64,000 nt of DNA from Spinacia oleracea (taxonomy: Eukaryota > Streptophyta > Magnoliopsida > Caryophyllales > Amaranthaceae), in the NCBI RefSeq assembly GCF_020520425.1, contig NC_079487.1, positions 112,688,141-112,752,140 on the forward strand. The letters run 5' to 3'. Made by a program: the position numbers and the translations under genes. Under the pieces are notes generated by a model. That model searched no databases, was not told the DNA's origin, and worked only from the letters and a program-made list of their open reading frames with translations. Positions 46,124 through 57,195 of the stretch are shown piece after piece. Every line of letters starts with the position of its first letter. Positions within the stretch are counted from its first letter, which is position 1.

Positions 46124-47044
46124 TGTTTACACAAATTTTCTAGTCTAGGAAAATAAGATAGAAAATAATGTAACAAAATATTTTTATTGATATTTGAATG
46201 TTTTGGGTACAATCTCTGTAATTGACAGTTTACAAGAAAATAAACTAAGTCCTCTGATTCTGTTCCGCAGCTGATGGTGACACGTGTATGACACCTGAAT
46301 TTGGTTTTAGGGTGACAGTTGTCTGATGACGTCAACCTGAGTTTGAGTTTAGGGTGACAGTCGTCTGATGACGTCAACCTGAGTTTGAGTTTAGGGTGAC
46401 AGTCGTCTGATGACGTCAACCTGAGTTTGAGTTTAGGGTGACAGTCGTCTGATGACGTCAACCTGAGTTTGAGTTTAGGGTGACAATCGTCTGATGACGT
46501 CAACCTGAGTTTGAGTTTAGGGTGACAGTCGTCTGATGACGTCAACCTGAGTTTGAGTTTAGGGTGACAGTCGTCTGATGACGTCAACCTGAGTTTGAGT
46601 TTAGGGTGACAATCGTCTGATGATGTCAACCTGAGTTTGAGTTTGGTTAAGCAGTCGACACAAATTTGATGTGTTTATTGACTACTTTCAGAGAGAATTC
46701 CCAGAGAATTTATGGACTCTTGAGAATAATGAATTTCCGATCTCCCGCCACTGAAGTAGACGAGAAGTATTTATAGTAGATGAAAACTTCTTTACTGGAC
46801 TTGATAGGTTTAGGCTCGGGCCCATTTTGTGACTTGAGAGTCTTTAACCTGGTCCACTTGGTTTGTTTATTTCGGGTTAACAATATGACCTAGCCCAAAA
46901 ATATATGATCCAAATTGTATTTGAGTAATTCAGATATTTAATTTGGGTGGGCTAAATTAATTAAGATGGATTAATATTATGATATCGGTCCAAAATAATT
47001 AATTTATTTAAAATGTAATACATTATAAATTTTTAGTGTCTACA
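46124..47044 (-). repeat. 5' LTR of the Tat element
   Basis: 921 bp, equal in length to the other LTR. TATA box on the minus strand at 46768-46776. Confidence 0.95.
46309..46644. repeat. Eight 42-bp tandem repeats with TGACGTCA, 5' LTR copy
   Basis: Same array as at 31941, offset by exactly 14368 bp; unit number and variants are identical. Read in the gag direction, the units stay open as a 14-residue repeat (LTSSDDCHPKLKLR) in frame with gag, but without an ATG. Confidence 0.95.
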
Positions 47045-47049
47045 ATCAC

Positions 47050-47770
47050 TATGCAAGAAATGAATGAAAGACTCAAGACAGCTGAGGACAAGAGGGGTTC
47101 AGATTCTTCTTCATCTTCATCATCTTCAAGGAATAGTTCACAGAATGATGGATCTCAATCCACCAAAATACGAGGGTATGTTCCTAAACTAAAATTTCCT
47201 AAGTTTGATGGAAAAACCCAAGAATGTGGATTAAGAAATGCAACAAATACTTCAGTTTGTGTAAAATTGAGGAAGAACAAAAAGTTGATTAAGCTAGCCT
47301 TAACATGGTAGATAAAGTTGAACATTGATTACTTGTCAATCAGAAGGAATGTGGATTGGTCTGATTTCATTGTGGATGTGTCTACTAGATTTAAGGATGA
47401 AATTGGTTGCAATGTGGTAGAAAAGTTCAATAGACTACAACAGTTGACATCTATTGAAACATATATTGATGATTTTGAAGAATTAAGGTCATTAATGCTT
47501 CAACAGAACCATGTCTTGCCTGATTCCTATTTCTTGGAAAGCTTTGTGGGAGGTCTAAAACCGACAATTAAACCTATGGTTCGAGCTTTCAAACCCACAT
47601 CAGTCTCTGAAGCCATTCAATATGCTAGATATCAGGAAGAAACCTTGACTGCAAATCACTCTAAGCTACACAAACCTTCTTATTCTGACTGTAGTGGTGG
47701 CAAAACTGGCAGTGTAATACATGTTTTAGCTAACTCAAAACCCCTTTATTGCCAAATCCTGGCAAGATAA
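47050..47770 (+). pseudogene. Chromovirus gag, main part, frameshifted
   Basis: After the Tat insertion the gag resumes. A serine-rich stretch leads to YVPKLKFPKFDGKTQE, then frame is lost around 47225-47320 and regained at 47318-47770 with FIVDVSTRFKDEIGCNVVEKF and LQQLTSIETYIDDFEELRSLM, the conserved gag core. A stop follows at 47768-47770, where the next domain is in another frame. At least two frameshifts, so no working product. Confidence 0.85.
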
Positions 47771-48151
47771 ATCCAAAAAGGCCTTATAAATACATTCATG
47801 AAGATGTTAGGCAAGAAAAGATAGCAAAAGGCTTGTGTTATTACTGTGACCAGCCTTATGACAGAAATCATAAATGCAGTTTCAAAGAACCTCAACTGTT
47901 TATAGTGGAGATTGCTGGGTCTAGTTTTGATAATGATGATGATGATATGGATGAATTTTGGGATAATTACATGGCTATTGAAGGAACACCTGAACCAGTG
48001 ATATCTCTGCATGCTTTATCTGGGAATCAGTCTTTTCAAACCATGAGGGTGAAGGGAATGGTTAATGGATTACCAATACATATTCTAATTGATTCTGGCA
48101 GCACACATAATTTCTTGGATTTGTCAATGGCCACTAAATTATGGTGTAAAG
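47749..48151 (+). pseudogene. Chromovirus zinc finger and protease, first part
   Basis: A zinc-finger variant CYYCDQPYDRNHKC (C-x2-C-x7-H-x-C) is typical of chromoviruses. Then comes the protease motif HILIDSGSTHNFLD. The frame is cut at 48151 by a hAT MITE and resumes after it. Confidence 0.85.
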
Positions 48152-48584
48152 CAGGGGCGGAGCCAGGGGGGCTAGGGTAGGCCATGGCCCCCCCTATGGC
48201 TAAAATAAGTATTAAATGCTGCAGTTATGAACACAAGCCAAGCAGTAGCTGAGATGGTAATTCTTAACTCATAACATAAGGTATCAGCAAATCACAGGAT
48301 CGAACCCTAGTAAATGTAATTTTAGTTTGCCTATTCCTTTGCTTTTTGTGTTTCTACTTTCATTCATTGTTTGTTATGTTTTTTTTTTCCAATTCTTTGC
48401 TTTGACAACTTCATTTTAATGGCCAACTTTAACAAAGTATTTTAAATGTCAAAAAAGGATTAAAGAGTATATTTTGAAACCGCGATATTTTTTTTTATTC
48501 TCGAAATGATATGAATAAATTTTGTATATGATACATCGCACTATATTTGGCCCCCCTAATTAAAATTTTCTGGCTCCGCCCCTG
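48152..48584. mobile_element. hAT MITE, 433 bp, in the protease region
   Basis: Perfect 15-bp terminal inverted repeats (CAGGGGCGGAGCCAG / CTGGCTCCGCCCCTG) and an exact 8-bp target-site duplication GTGTAAAG (48144-48151, 48585-48592). The inside has a tRNA-like stretch (AGTAGCTGAGATGGTAA ... GGATCGAACCC). No transposase. Confidence 0.96.
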
Positions 48585-48771
48585 GTGTAAAGTTGAGTCC
48601 ACAGTGACCCAAGCAGTGACAATAGCTGATGGAAACCATATATCCTGTCAACATAAGTGTGAAGCTTTAACTTGGTCAATGCAAGGGAGGCAGTTTACTA
48701 CAGATGTGATGTTGATCTCTTTGGGGTCTTGTGATATGGTTTTAGGGGTGCAATGGTTAGCAACCTTGGGA
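48585..48771 (+). pseudogene. Chromovirus protease, second part
   Basis: Continues the protease frame (VTIADGNHISCQHKCEALTW ... GSCDMVLGVQWLATLG) and is cut at 48771-48776 by the solo LTR; the sequence resumes at 51641. Confidence 0.85.
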
Positions 48772-48776
48772 TCTAT

Positions 48777-51635
48777 TGTAATACCCCGAATTTTTAAAAC
48801 TCGATTAGTTATGCTTAATTATTTTTATTTAGCTAAAACCGTTTTAAATCCTAATTTTTAACTTTATTTTAATTAACGAAATTTTATTTCACTTGAATTT
48901 TAATATCGATTACACGATATATTTTTCGGATTTTATAATTTAATTTCATATTTACGAACTTAACGACCTTTTAAAATTTTAATTATTTTCGGATTTCTAA
49001 ATTTATTTATTCGGAAACTAAATTAATTATTTAACGTTCTTATTTTTATTCGGAAACTAAATTTATTTTTCGTTAACGATATATTTTTTTATATAAAGAA
49101 TTAATTTAGCTAAACATTTCTATTTTTAGTAGTTTCCTAAAATAGCAATTAAAATTCAGAAATTTGCCTAACTAGTGAAAATTACTAAAATGCCCTTGAA
49201 AGAGCAAAAAGTTCCATTTTTCTTCTTCTTGCATCTCTCCACGTATTTCTTCACTCCCTTTCCTAAAAATGAGTCTAAATTCATGCCTTGGGGAGCAAGG
49301 ACTTCTCCTTCTCCTACACTCTACCTATTTACAAAATCAAATTTCTCAACCCAATTTCAATAAACCAACAAACCACAAAATCCAATATCAGTCTCCTTGT
49401 TCTTCTGTGACTCAAATCACCACCGCCAACATCCACCGTCCGACCACCACCTCAACCATCGACCACCACTGTCTACCACCTCTGACTACCACCCCAACCA
49501 CCGTCTGCCCCCAGCACCACCGCACCACCGTCATCCCTCATCCTCCCCCACCTTCGTGTCTCCCCTGCCCCTCCTATGCCTTTCCCCCTTTCCCTCTCCT
49601 TTTGCTGCACCACGTCACACCAACCACAACCACCATCATCAATCGATCTTCGCCCCAATCCCCGGCGAGCCGCCGGCAAGAACCGGCCCGAAACACCCCT
49701 CCCTCAACTCCCCTGTTTTCCCCTGTTTCGCGCAACCACCCTCCCCCTCCCTTGTTGTTTCTCCGCCGCGAAACCACACTACCACCACCGTCCACCATCA
49801 CCACCTTGTACACCAAACTCCGCCGCCCACAATTCCCGGCGAGCTGTTATTGCGCCGCCCAGAACTGACCGCAAACACCCCACCCTCGATCTCCCCTACT
49901 TCCCCTGTTCGCACTCCCCTTTTTCCTTTCCACGTACCCAGCCGCCGTGAACCAACGACCACCATCACCGACGCCTCTGGCGCGGGTTCTCGGCGCTGCG
50001 CCGCCCAGCCAGTTGCTTCCCTTCCTCCCTCCTCTCCTTTCCTCTCTTCTCCTCCTTTTCGAGCTTTCCCCTGCTCGTGCCTCCTTTCCCAGAAACCAAA
50101 AACAAATTTTGGTTTTAAATTTTCCAAAACCCATATTGAGTTGGGCTATTTTAATTTGGGCCTTGGTAAGTTAAAATGAAATTATAATTTCAGATTTCCA
50201 AATTATGAATTTGCATGTCTTAAATTGTTATAATATAAATTTTTGCTAATAAATTGTTATTAATTTTCAGGTTTAATTATCGATTTTAATAAAATAAATT
50301 ACTGACTTTAATTATCAAAAACCGAATTTATATAATATTTTGATGTAAATCGACTTATGAAATATATAAATATATTTCGATTAGAATTTCGTTTAATAAT
50401 AATGTTTTCATTAAATTTTGAAATTATACTTTTTTTTATTAAAATTCGTTAATTATAATTTCATTACTTATAACATTTATTATTTATAATATATTGATTT
50501 TAGATTATTCATCGTTGTAGTACTAATTCTGTAATTTAATATTCTAAAAGAAATCGAACTTGGAGCTCAGGAAGAACGATCCATCAGACGGGAAGTATAA
50601 GCTACGGTTGAGGTAACGGCTATTGCTAGTACCCGCAATCCCCTTATAAATGTATTATGAAAATATGACGTTATGATTGAATTTATGAATTAAATGTTTT
50701 GATGTGTTTTATGGATTGTGGGATAAAATATGATTTGATTGAATTGTTTCCTATAATATGATTTGATTGAGTTTTCTCATAAAATGATGTTTATATGATG
50801 CGTTGAATGAAATGATGTTTTATTTGATCCCAGGATCAAAATGATGTTTTATTATATGAAAGAGTTATGTGATTTCAACTGAAATACAAGCCAAGGCTTG
50901 GTAAAATTATACAAAACATGATAAATGAAAGTGAAAGACCTGGTTTGTCTGGCGGTATATAAACTACCATCTTCCTATCTACCGGTCATGCATGCACCAC
51001 GGACACCTGTCCACCCATGGATCAGAGCCCAGGCTCCCATGGTTTATGAGCCCAGGCTCAGGGCCCAGGCCCATGTTACGATGATGAGCCCAGGCTCAGG
51101 GCCCAGGCCCAGTGGAGAATTCCTTCACGGTTCGTACTTGCCGACAACTAGCATGTTAATTAAAAGTTTATGAATGACATTTTTCATTAAAAGTTTATGA
51201 ATGAATTAAATATGATGTTTTATTAAATGTTTTACCCATTCTATTCTCCCTGTGTTATTAAATAAAATGAGTTGAAATGAATTTACGTTGCTAGGGTAGT
51301 CGTTACTGAGTCTTCGGCTCACCGTTTTGTTTTCCATTTTAGGTACTGCGGGGATCGATGGAAACGAGTAGAGGCGAGGAATTTCACTTTAATAAAATTC
51401 ACCTAGTTCATGTTTAATTTTTTAATAGTTTAATTAAAGACTTTTAGTAATTTATGTACTTGTATTTTGGGAATATAAAGGATTATTATATTAAATTGGA
51501 GGTTTTTATTGCTTATGTATAATGTTGCCTTGTAATTTCCAAAAGGGAATTACGGCAGGTAATGTCCCGACCAAATTAGGTTAATTCCGCTGCTAATTAT
51601 GCTTTAATAAGTGATTTAGAGGTCGGGGTGTTACA
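48777..51635 (+). repeat. Solo LTR of a Tekay-like family, 2859 bp
   Basis: It starts TGTAATACCCCG and ends GGGTGTTACA, exactly like the LTRs at 18540 and 22663, and is flanked by the duplication TCTAT (48772-48776, 51636-51640). It contains no interior, primer site or second LTR, so it is a solo LTR left by recombination. It is longer than its relative and shares the C-rich stretch (49400-50080) and the GGAGCTCAxGAxGAACGATC block. Proline-rich open frames inside are not regarded as genes. Confidence 0.9.
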
Positions 51636-51640
51636 TCTAT

Positions 51641-52732
51641 ATGCTGGGATTTCAAGAAATTGTTGATGGAGTTCATGATTGAAGGGGAGAAATGTAGGTT
51701 GAGGGGTGTTCCACCTAAGAAAATTAGGGTAATTGAAGGTAGTCCATCCATGAAGATGTTAGAGGGAGCAGCTCATTTGTGTTTGCTACAAGTGGTGGAT
51801 ACTTCCATAGATAAGTAGTATACTGAGATCAGTCTTCAGTCAATGGAAAGTTCTTAGTCTCATGTTCAGACTCAAATTAATGCATTGAAGTTAAAATACA
51901 GAAAAGTTTTTGAGGATCCAACTTCTTTGCCTCCTCAAAGAGGGGTGTTTGATCACAGGATACCTTTGACAGTTGGTGCTAGTCATGTTAATATCAGACC
52001 TTATAGATATCCCCTTAAACAAAGAGATGTTATTGAACAACTTATTCAAGAGATGTTAGAAAGAGGGATAATACAAAATAGTTCTAGTCCTTTTGCTTCC
52101 CCTGTGGTTTTGGTTGGAAAGAAAGATGGCACTTGGAGGATGTGTGTGGATTATAGAGAATTGAATAAGAGAACTGTGAAAGACAAATTCCATATTCCTG
52201 TCATTGATGAGCTAATAGATGAACTAGCAGGAGCTATTGTCTTTACTAAGTTAGACTTGAGAGCTGGTTACCATCAACTTAGAGTACATGAAGGGGATGT
52301 GTTCAAAACTGCATTTAAAACCCATACTGGTCATTATGAGTTTCTGGTGATGCCATTTGGGCTAACAAATGCACCAGCATCTTTTCAAGGTTGGATGAAT
52401 GATGTTTTATACCTTTATTAAGGAAGTGTGTACTGATATTCTTTGATGGTATATTGGTGTACAGCAGCAACATTTCAGATCATTTACAACACTTGGAAGA
52501 AGTCTTTAAACTAATGCAGCAGAATCTGATGGCAGCGAAGGATAGCAAATGCATATTTTCTACTGACAAAGTAGAGTATCTAGGTCATTTTATCTCTGCT
52601 AAACGGGTGGTAACAGATCCCAAGAAATTTCTGCTACTTCTAGCTTGCCAGTTCCCTCTTCAGTCAAAGATTTGAGAAGATTTTTAGGTTTGGCTGGATA
52701 TTACAGAAAGTTTGTGAGGCACTATGTTGTCA
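51641..52732 (+). pseudogene. Chromovirus reverse transcriptase, decayed
   Basis: The intact stretch 51885-52421 contains [52 protein letters not shown] and [13 protein letters not shown]. It stops at 52419-52421 (YLY, stop) and continues out of frame with ILFFDGILVYS, where the catalytic FFDD box has become FFDG. The next frame (52454-52675) covers the connection region. The end, [15 protein letters not shown], is cut at 52732 by the Athila-like element. It cannot be active. Confidence 0.88.
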
Positions 52733-53723
52733 TGATAGGCTGTCGTACACCCGTCAAAAATAAAATCCTAACGAAACCTCCTAACAATGTAGTAGGGTAA
52801 GCAGGGTCGAATCCACAGAGAGATGGCTATTTAAATCTAGCTTTCAAGGTATGGCGAAACTAATAATGTCACGAAATTTAGGATTCAATGTTTAAACTAA
52901 AATAAATAGAAAAATAAACTAAAAGATCTAGGGCAACGGTTCACCATGTTCATAGTTCAGAATTAAAACGTGAAAGAGGAGTTCCAAGAGAATTAAAACC
53001 TCAGGGAAAATAAAGCATAAGGGAATACGTTGATTCCCTTGAGGTATTTTAGTGTTTCCTAAATTCTAAACAAAAAAGGAAAATAATAATAATAATTACA
53101 TAAGTTATCATTAAATTGAACGATCACGAGAAACGACGCAACGAACCCGCATGGAAGTAGCTGGGCGGAGAAACCAGCGGGCCCGCTGGTGGGTCGCTGG
53201 TTTTCGCGCCCAAGGGGAAGATTGGGCCATCATTTTGGGCTTCGGGCGAAGCGGATAGTCAAGCCATCTTGTTTATGTCATAACTCTTGTTCTACAATGC
53301 CTATAAGGACGTGTGACCTGTCGTTGGAAAGCTCTTGAAGTCTACTTTCTAAGCCAATAAAAATCGCCTCATTCCGACATGTAGAACTTGAGATATCATC
53401 AAAAGAGTGAACGCTTGTCCGTTTTGATGCTTAGAAAAATAGCGTTTAGCTTCGTTGTTGACTCAAAATTATCCCTAGAGATATGCAATGATCCTCGATT
53501 CAACATTCCATCCGTTCATCATCCAAATCAACTTATAACACTCCGAAAGCATCCAAATGACCGTAAAATCACCTGAAACATTAAGAAAACACAAACGGGG
53601 CGTAATAGAGTACGACAACGATAACTTATGCAAATGTGATCCTAAATGCAACTAAAATGATATAAATGCCTAATAATGCAACCTAAATGCGCCTAAAATA
53701 CCCTATACAAATATGACTCATCA
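52733..53723 (-). repeat. 3' LTR of the Athila-like element, internally deleted
   Basis: 991 bp. The deletion point is at about 52972, after TTCAGAAT. It contains the 16-bp palindrome CCAGCGGGCCCGCTGG (about 53174). Confidence 0.92.
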
Positions 53724-55285
53724 AATTCCCCCAAGCTAGATTGTTGCTTGTCCCCAAGCAACACTAAACCAAAGATAGGGAAATGAGACGCACATGACTT
53801 TCATAGAACCATGGTAAGACCAACCCAACTCTCAAGCAGACAATCAAACAGAGTTATTAAGACAGAAATCTAGCTCGGATACAAATAGAACCACAAAGCA
53901 TCATGATCCACAATTGAAACAGCCAAGCTTAGACACAAACAATTCTCAATCAAGCTAGTCGTCGCCGCATACCTTGTAGAATATAAATATATGATGCAAC
54001 ATTGGGTAAGATGACAATAGCAAGAAACAATTTTCATTCAATCACAAAATAAACATGTCGATCAAGAGGTCTTTATAATAAGCTTGTAATGGGGCTAGGT
54101 AAAAAGAAAGGGTAGGGTACAATTTGGGATAAAGTGAGATTAAGGTCCAACTTGGGGAGCAAAGGTGAACTAAATGCGTCGGCGTGATAATACCGAAAAT
54201 CCAACTCCATCGAACCATGAAACCCGAACAATCAACCAAGTTATAACCAAGGGGAAGAACATAATATAATGTCAATGATCTTTGTTCAATCCCCTTTCGT
54301 TGCCTTCAAACTATATGCAAAAACGAAAAACATGTTTTTGATTTTTCTTTGATTTTTCTTTTTTTTTTTTCTTTTTCCTTTCTTTTTTTCTAATTTTTTT
54401 TTCTATTTTTGAGATGAAATAAATTGATGAAAATGAAAGTACAAAAATAAATACTAATGTTAACTGTTACAAGCTTGGGTGCCAACAATAATATACACCA
54501 TTTCCGAACCACGAATCCGAACATAGCCTCGAACCACGATCTATTGGCTTAGTGTGCCAATCAATCAACATTAATGAAGCCATTACGAACACCGAAGCTC
54601 CCCCAAGCTAGACTCGGGACAAGTAACCAACGAGGCTAATACGGCTCAATTTTGTGGAGTTAAAACAATAAAAGGACAAGGCTACAACATGGGTATGAAA
54701 GGCAGGAACTGATGTTTCTAAATTCGTCTGAAGGCTTCCTAAGAGAATGGCCTCTGTCATACGCGGCATGCGTGAGTTGCAACTGAGCTACTAATGAATC
54801 TCAAGCCAAAGTCATACGATAACAAGTCACATCAATCACACAAACACATAGTAAGGTGACCTACAAGATAATTGGCTAGCTATTCTTGACATGAGACCAA
54901 CATCTTACCGCATACCATTCAATTGGTTCACACAATGCCAAGCAGTTATCAATGTATAGCATGACCGACTGAATTTCAGAATCATAACTAAGTTAAAAAG
55001 AAGCTCAAAAGAGTCAAATAAAGCCCGAACATAGTTTGAAAGTCAATTGCACAATGCAGGGTATAAAGACATATGAATGCAAAAAATGCAACTAAATTGA
55101 ACAGTAACACTAGGAAAGCAGTACATTTTTTTCGCTGCACGTAAACTCGCACCCCTAATGGATGGTACAAAGCGTACAACACCTAAAAAAAGCAATAAAA
55201 CTATACTATAAAGCAATAAAGATAGATATCCCTCCCCCAAGCTAATCCAAACACAGTGCCCTCACTGTGCAAATAGCAACAAAAT
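53724..55285 (-). other. Non-coding interior of the Athila-like element
   Basis: Begins with the polypurine tract (53724-53737) and then repeats of CCCCCAAGCTAG-type sequence (53729, 54600, 55233). T-rich low complexity at 54340-54420. No domain recognised. Confidence 0.6.
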
Positions 55286-57195
55286 AATTCAAACAAGGGA
55301 GAGAGATGGAAAGTGCTCACTCGTGATGAGCCTCGTCTGCCGAGGATGACTCGGTAGAACTGTCGACAGTAGAAGCGGTGTGGCCAGAAGCTTCAAACTG
55401 ACGACGCAAAGAACCAATCTCCATAGATGTGGTGGATTTGGGTGAAAGCTATTTGGTTTAGTTGCTTTCATGATGCAACAACCACGATTTAAAATACTCC
55501 AATCAACCAAGACGGTGCATATTTCAAGATTCAACGATCAATCCCAACGAATAGTTCAAGCAATAATCAATTATCTCTCAATGCTAACAATTTGAACTCA
55601 ACAATCAACAAATGTTAACCAATCTCAATAAATAATTCATATAATATTCACAACGACAACCATTTGAATTCAACAACCAATATTGTCATCAAAATTCCAA
55701 ATTTCTTTTCAAAATATGATTCAAGTGAATAAACTTTAGAAAAATTGAAATTTTAATATCTTTTGTGCACCACAAAGACCATAATTTAGTTGTGAATTCC
55801 GCAAACGAGCCACAATACTACACAATTTACCAATGTCCACAAAGAACCAAAAACCCCCAAATTAATTTCAAAAGTTAGGGTTTTAAAATTAATGAATAGA
55901 ATAATGGTGAAGGTGGAAGATTGGAGAGGTGGAGAAGGAGGAAAGGTGGTGCGGTGGTGCGCCGACCACCATGGTGCAGGTGGCCGGCGGAAGTATTTTG
56001 TGGTGGACGTCGTAGGAAGAGAGAAGGTGGAGGGCTGGTGGCGCGGTGAAAGATGGGGCGAGGGGAAGGCTGGCTGGATGGGCTTCGTGGGTGAGGGAGA
56101 ATGGCGGGTGGTGTTGGCTGCGCGTGGGGCAGGTGGTGCACCGACCACCGAGGTGCAATGGTCGGCTGGCTGGTGACGCGATGGTGCGATGGTGGTGGAT
56201 GGCGAAGGGAGGAATTCGAAGGAGGGAGAGGGAGGTGCGAAGGAGGTGGTGCGTTTGCGTGGGTGAGGGAGGAGGGGAGGTGATGGTGGCAGAGGGGGAA
56301 GGTGTGAAGGTGCTGGTGGGTCGGCGTTCTGCCGGTGAGGCGGCGGCGGAGGTTGTGGTTGTATTGGGACGGGGATGGTGGCAGGAGGGGCGGGGGGTGG
56401 TGGTGCTCGTGGGTGAAGGAGGAGGCTGGTTGAATTATTATTATTATTATTTTTAATTTATTTTTTTTGAAGAGGGGTGGGCGGGAAATCCAGCTAGGTC
56501 GCTGGTTCGCCAGCGGGCAAGGCAGAGAGTTCAAGTATTGGATGCTCACAGGTCAGCGGGCCCGCTGCGCAAGCGCTGCGTTTCGCGCGCTGTAGGAAAA
56601 GGCCAGCGAGCACGCTGATCCGTTGCGTGCAGGCCCGTATGCACAGCAGCACATTGACGCTCAGAGTTTGCAGGAATTGCTAAGCTTGTTGATGCATTTG
56701 AAGAGCTATACATTGCCATATTGCAATTTGTCGGAATTTTCAAATTAACTTGAACTTATACCTATAATCCTAAAAAAAAAAAAATCAAACACCACTAAAC
56801 TTCAAAAGTTAGAATCGTTAGTAAAATTAAACGCACAAAATGAATAAACAAGTAAATAAGATTAACGAAAACTAATCTAAAAATAAAATAAAATTATGAA
56901 TTCAAGTGAACTCAAGGGGAAATATTTTTGTGCTTTTGTTGTTTTTTTTTTAATTTTTTTTTCAATAAATTAAGCGAATGGAAATAAAATACTAAATTAA
57001 AATGGAGATAAATGAAGAAAATTGAAATGAAGGAAAGTTAGGAATCGGGTTGCCTCCCGATAAGCGCTCGTTTTAAGTCATTAGCTTGACTCCACTGAAA
57101 TTGTTAATCAGAAGAATCCAACGCTTTGAGTAATTTATCAAATGCCCCTGCAAACATGTCATTGAGCACTACGTATGGCTTGAGTAAAACCAAAT
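55286..57195 (-). other. Interior with a G-rich block and palindromes, no gene
   Basis: The stretch 55890-56420 is strongly G-rich on the plus strand (C-rich on the element's strand) and open in several frames as proline/histidine-rich peptides, which I treat as non-coding. At 56470-56640 GC-rich palindromic motifs occur (CAGCGGGCCCGCTG, GCGCAAGCGCTGCG), related to the palindrome in the LTRs. Confidence 0.6.

Larger units (their letters stand above)
31756..47044 (-). mobile_element. Tat-clade Ty3/gypsy element carrying an antisense PMD gene
   Basis: Two 921-bp LTRs are flanked by the exact duplication ATCAC (31751-31755, 47045-47049). By eye they differ at one position (31849 A, 46217 C region), so insertion was very recent. 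On the minus strand the order is 5' LTR, primer site (46101-46118), gag-protease, pol with two RNase H domains, then a long 3' region, polypurine tract (32677-32690) and 3' LTR. The second, archaeal-like RNase H and the DGG protease motif mark the Tat lineage (Ogre/Retand relatives). The 3' region holds a plus-strand gene with a plant mobile domain. At 15.3 kb it may be able to move, if gag and pol are joined by frameshifting or splicing. Confidence 0.93.

Noticed and set aside
46075-46674. N-terminal extension of Tat gag through the LTR repeats (eight copies of a 14-residue unit in frame)
   Set aside because: The frame is open from the LTR into gag, but the first ATG is at 46074; the apparent start at 46629 is TTG. 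The open frame follows from a 42-bp period without stops.
48230-48315. Second tRNA-like stretch in the hAT MITE
   Set aside because: Same reason: no cloverleaf, internal to the MITE.
49269-50179. Proline/threonine-rich frames up to 260 codons
   Set aside because: C-rich block of the solo LTR; several frames overlap and none has a recognisable domain.
53388-53576. 62-codon frame found identically at 59430-59618
   Set aside because: Repeated because both lie in the LTR pair; short and without features.
55786-56549. 224-codon histidine/proline-rich frame on the minus strand
   Set aside because: Low-complexity C-rich stretch in the Athila-like element, open in several phases.
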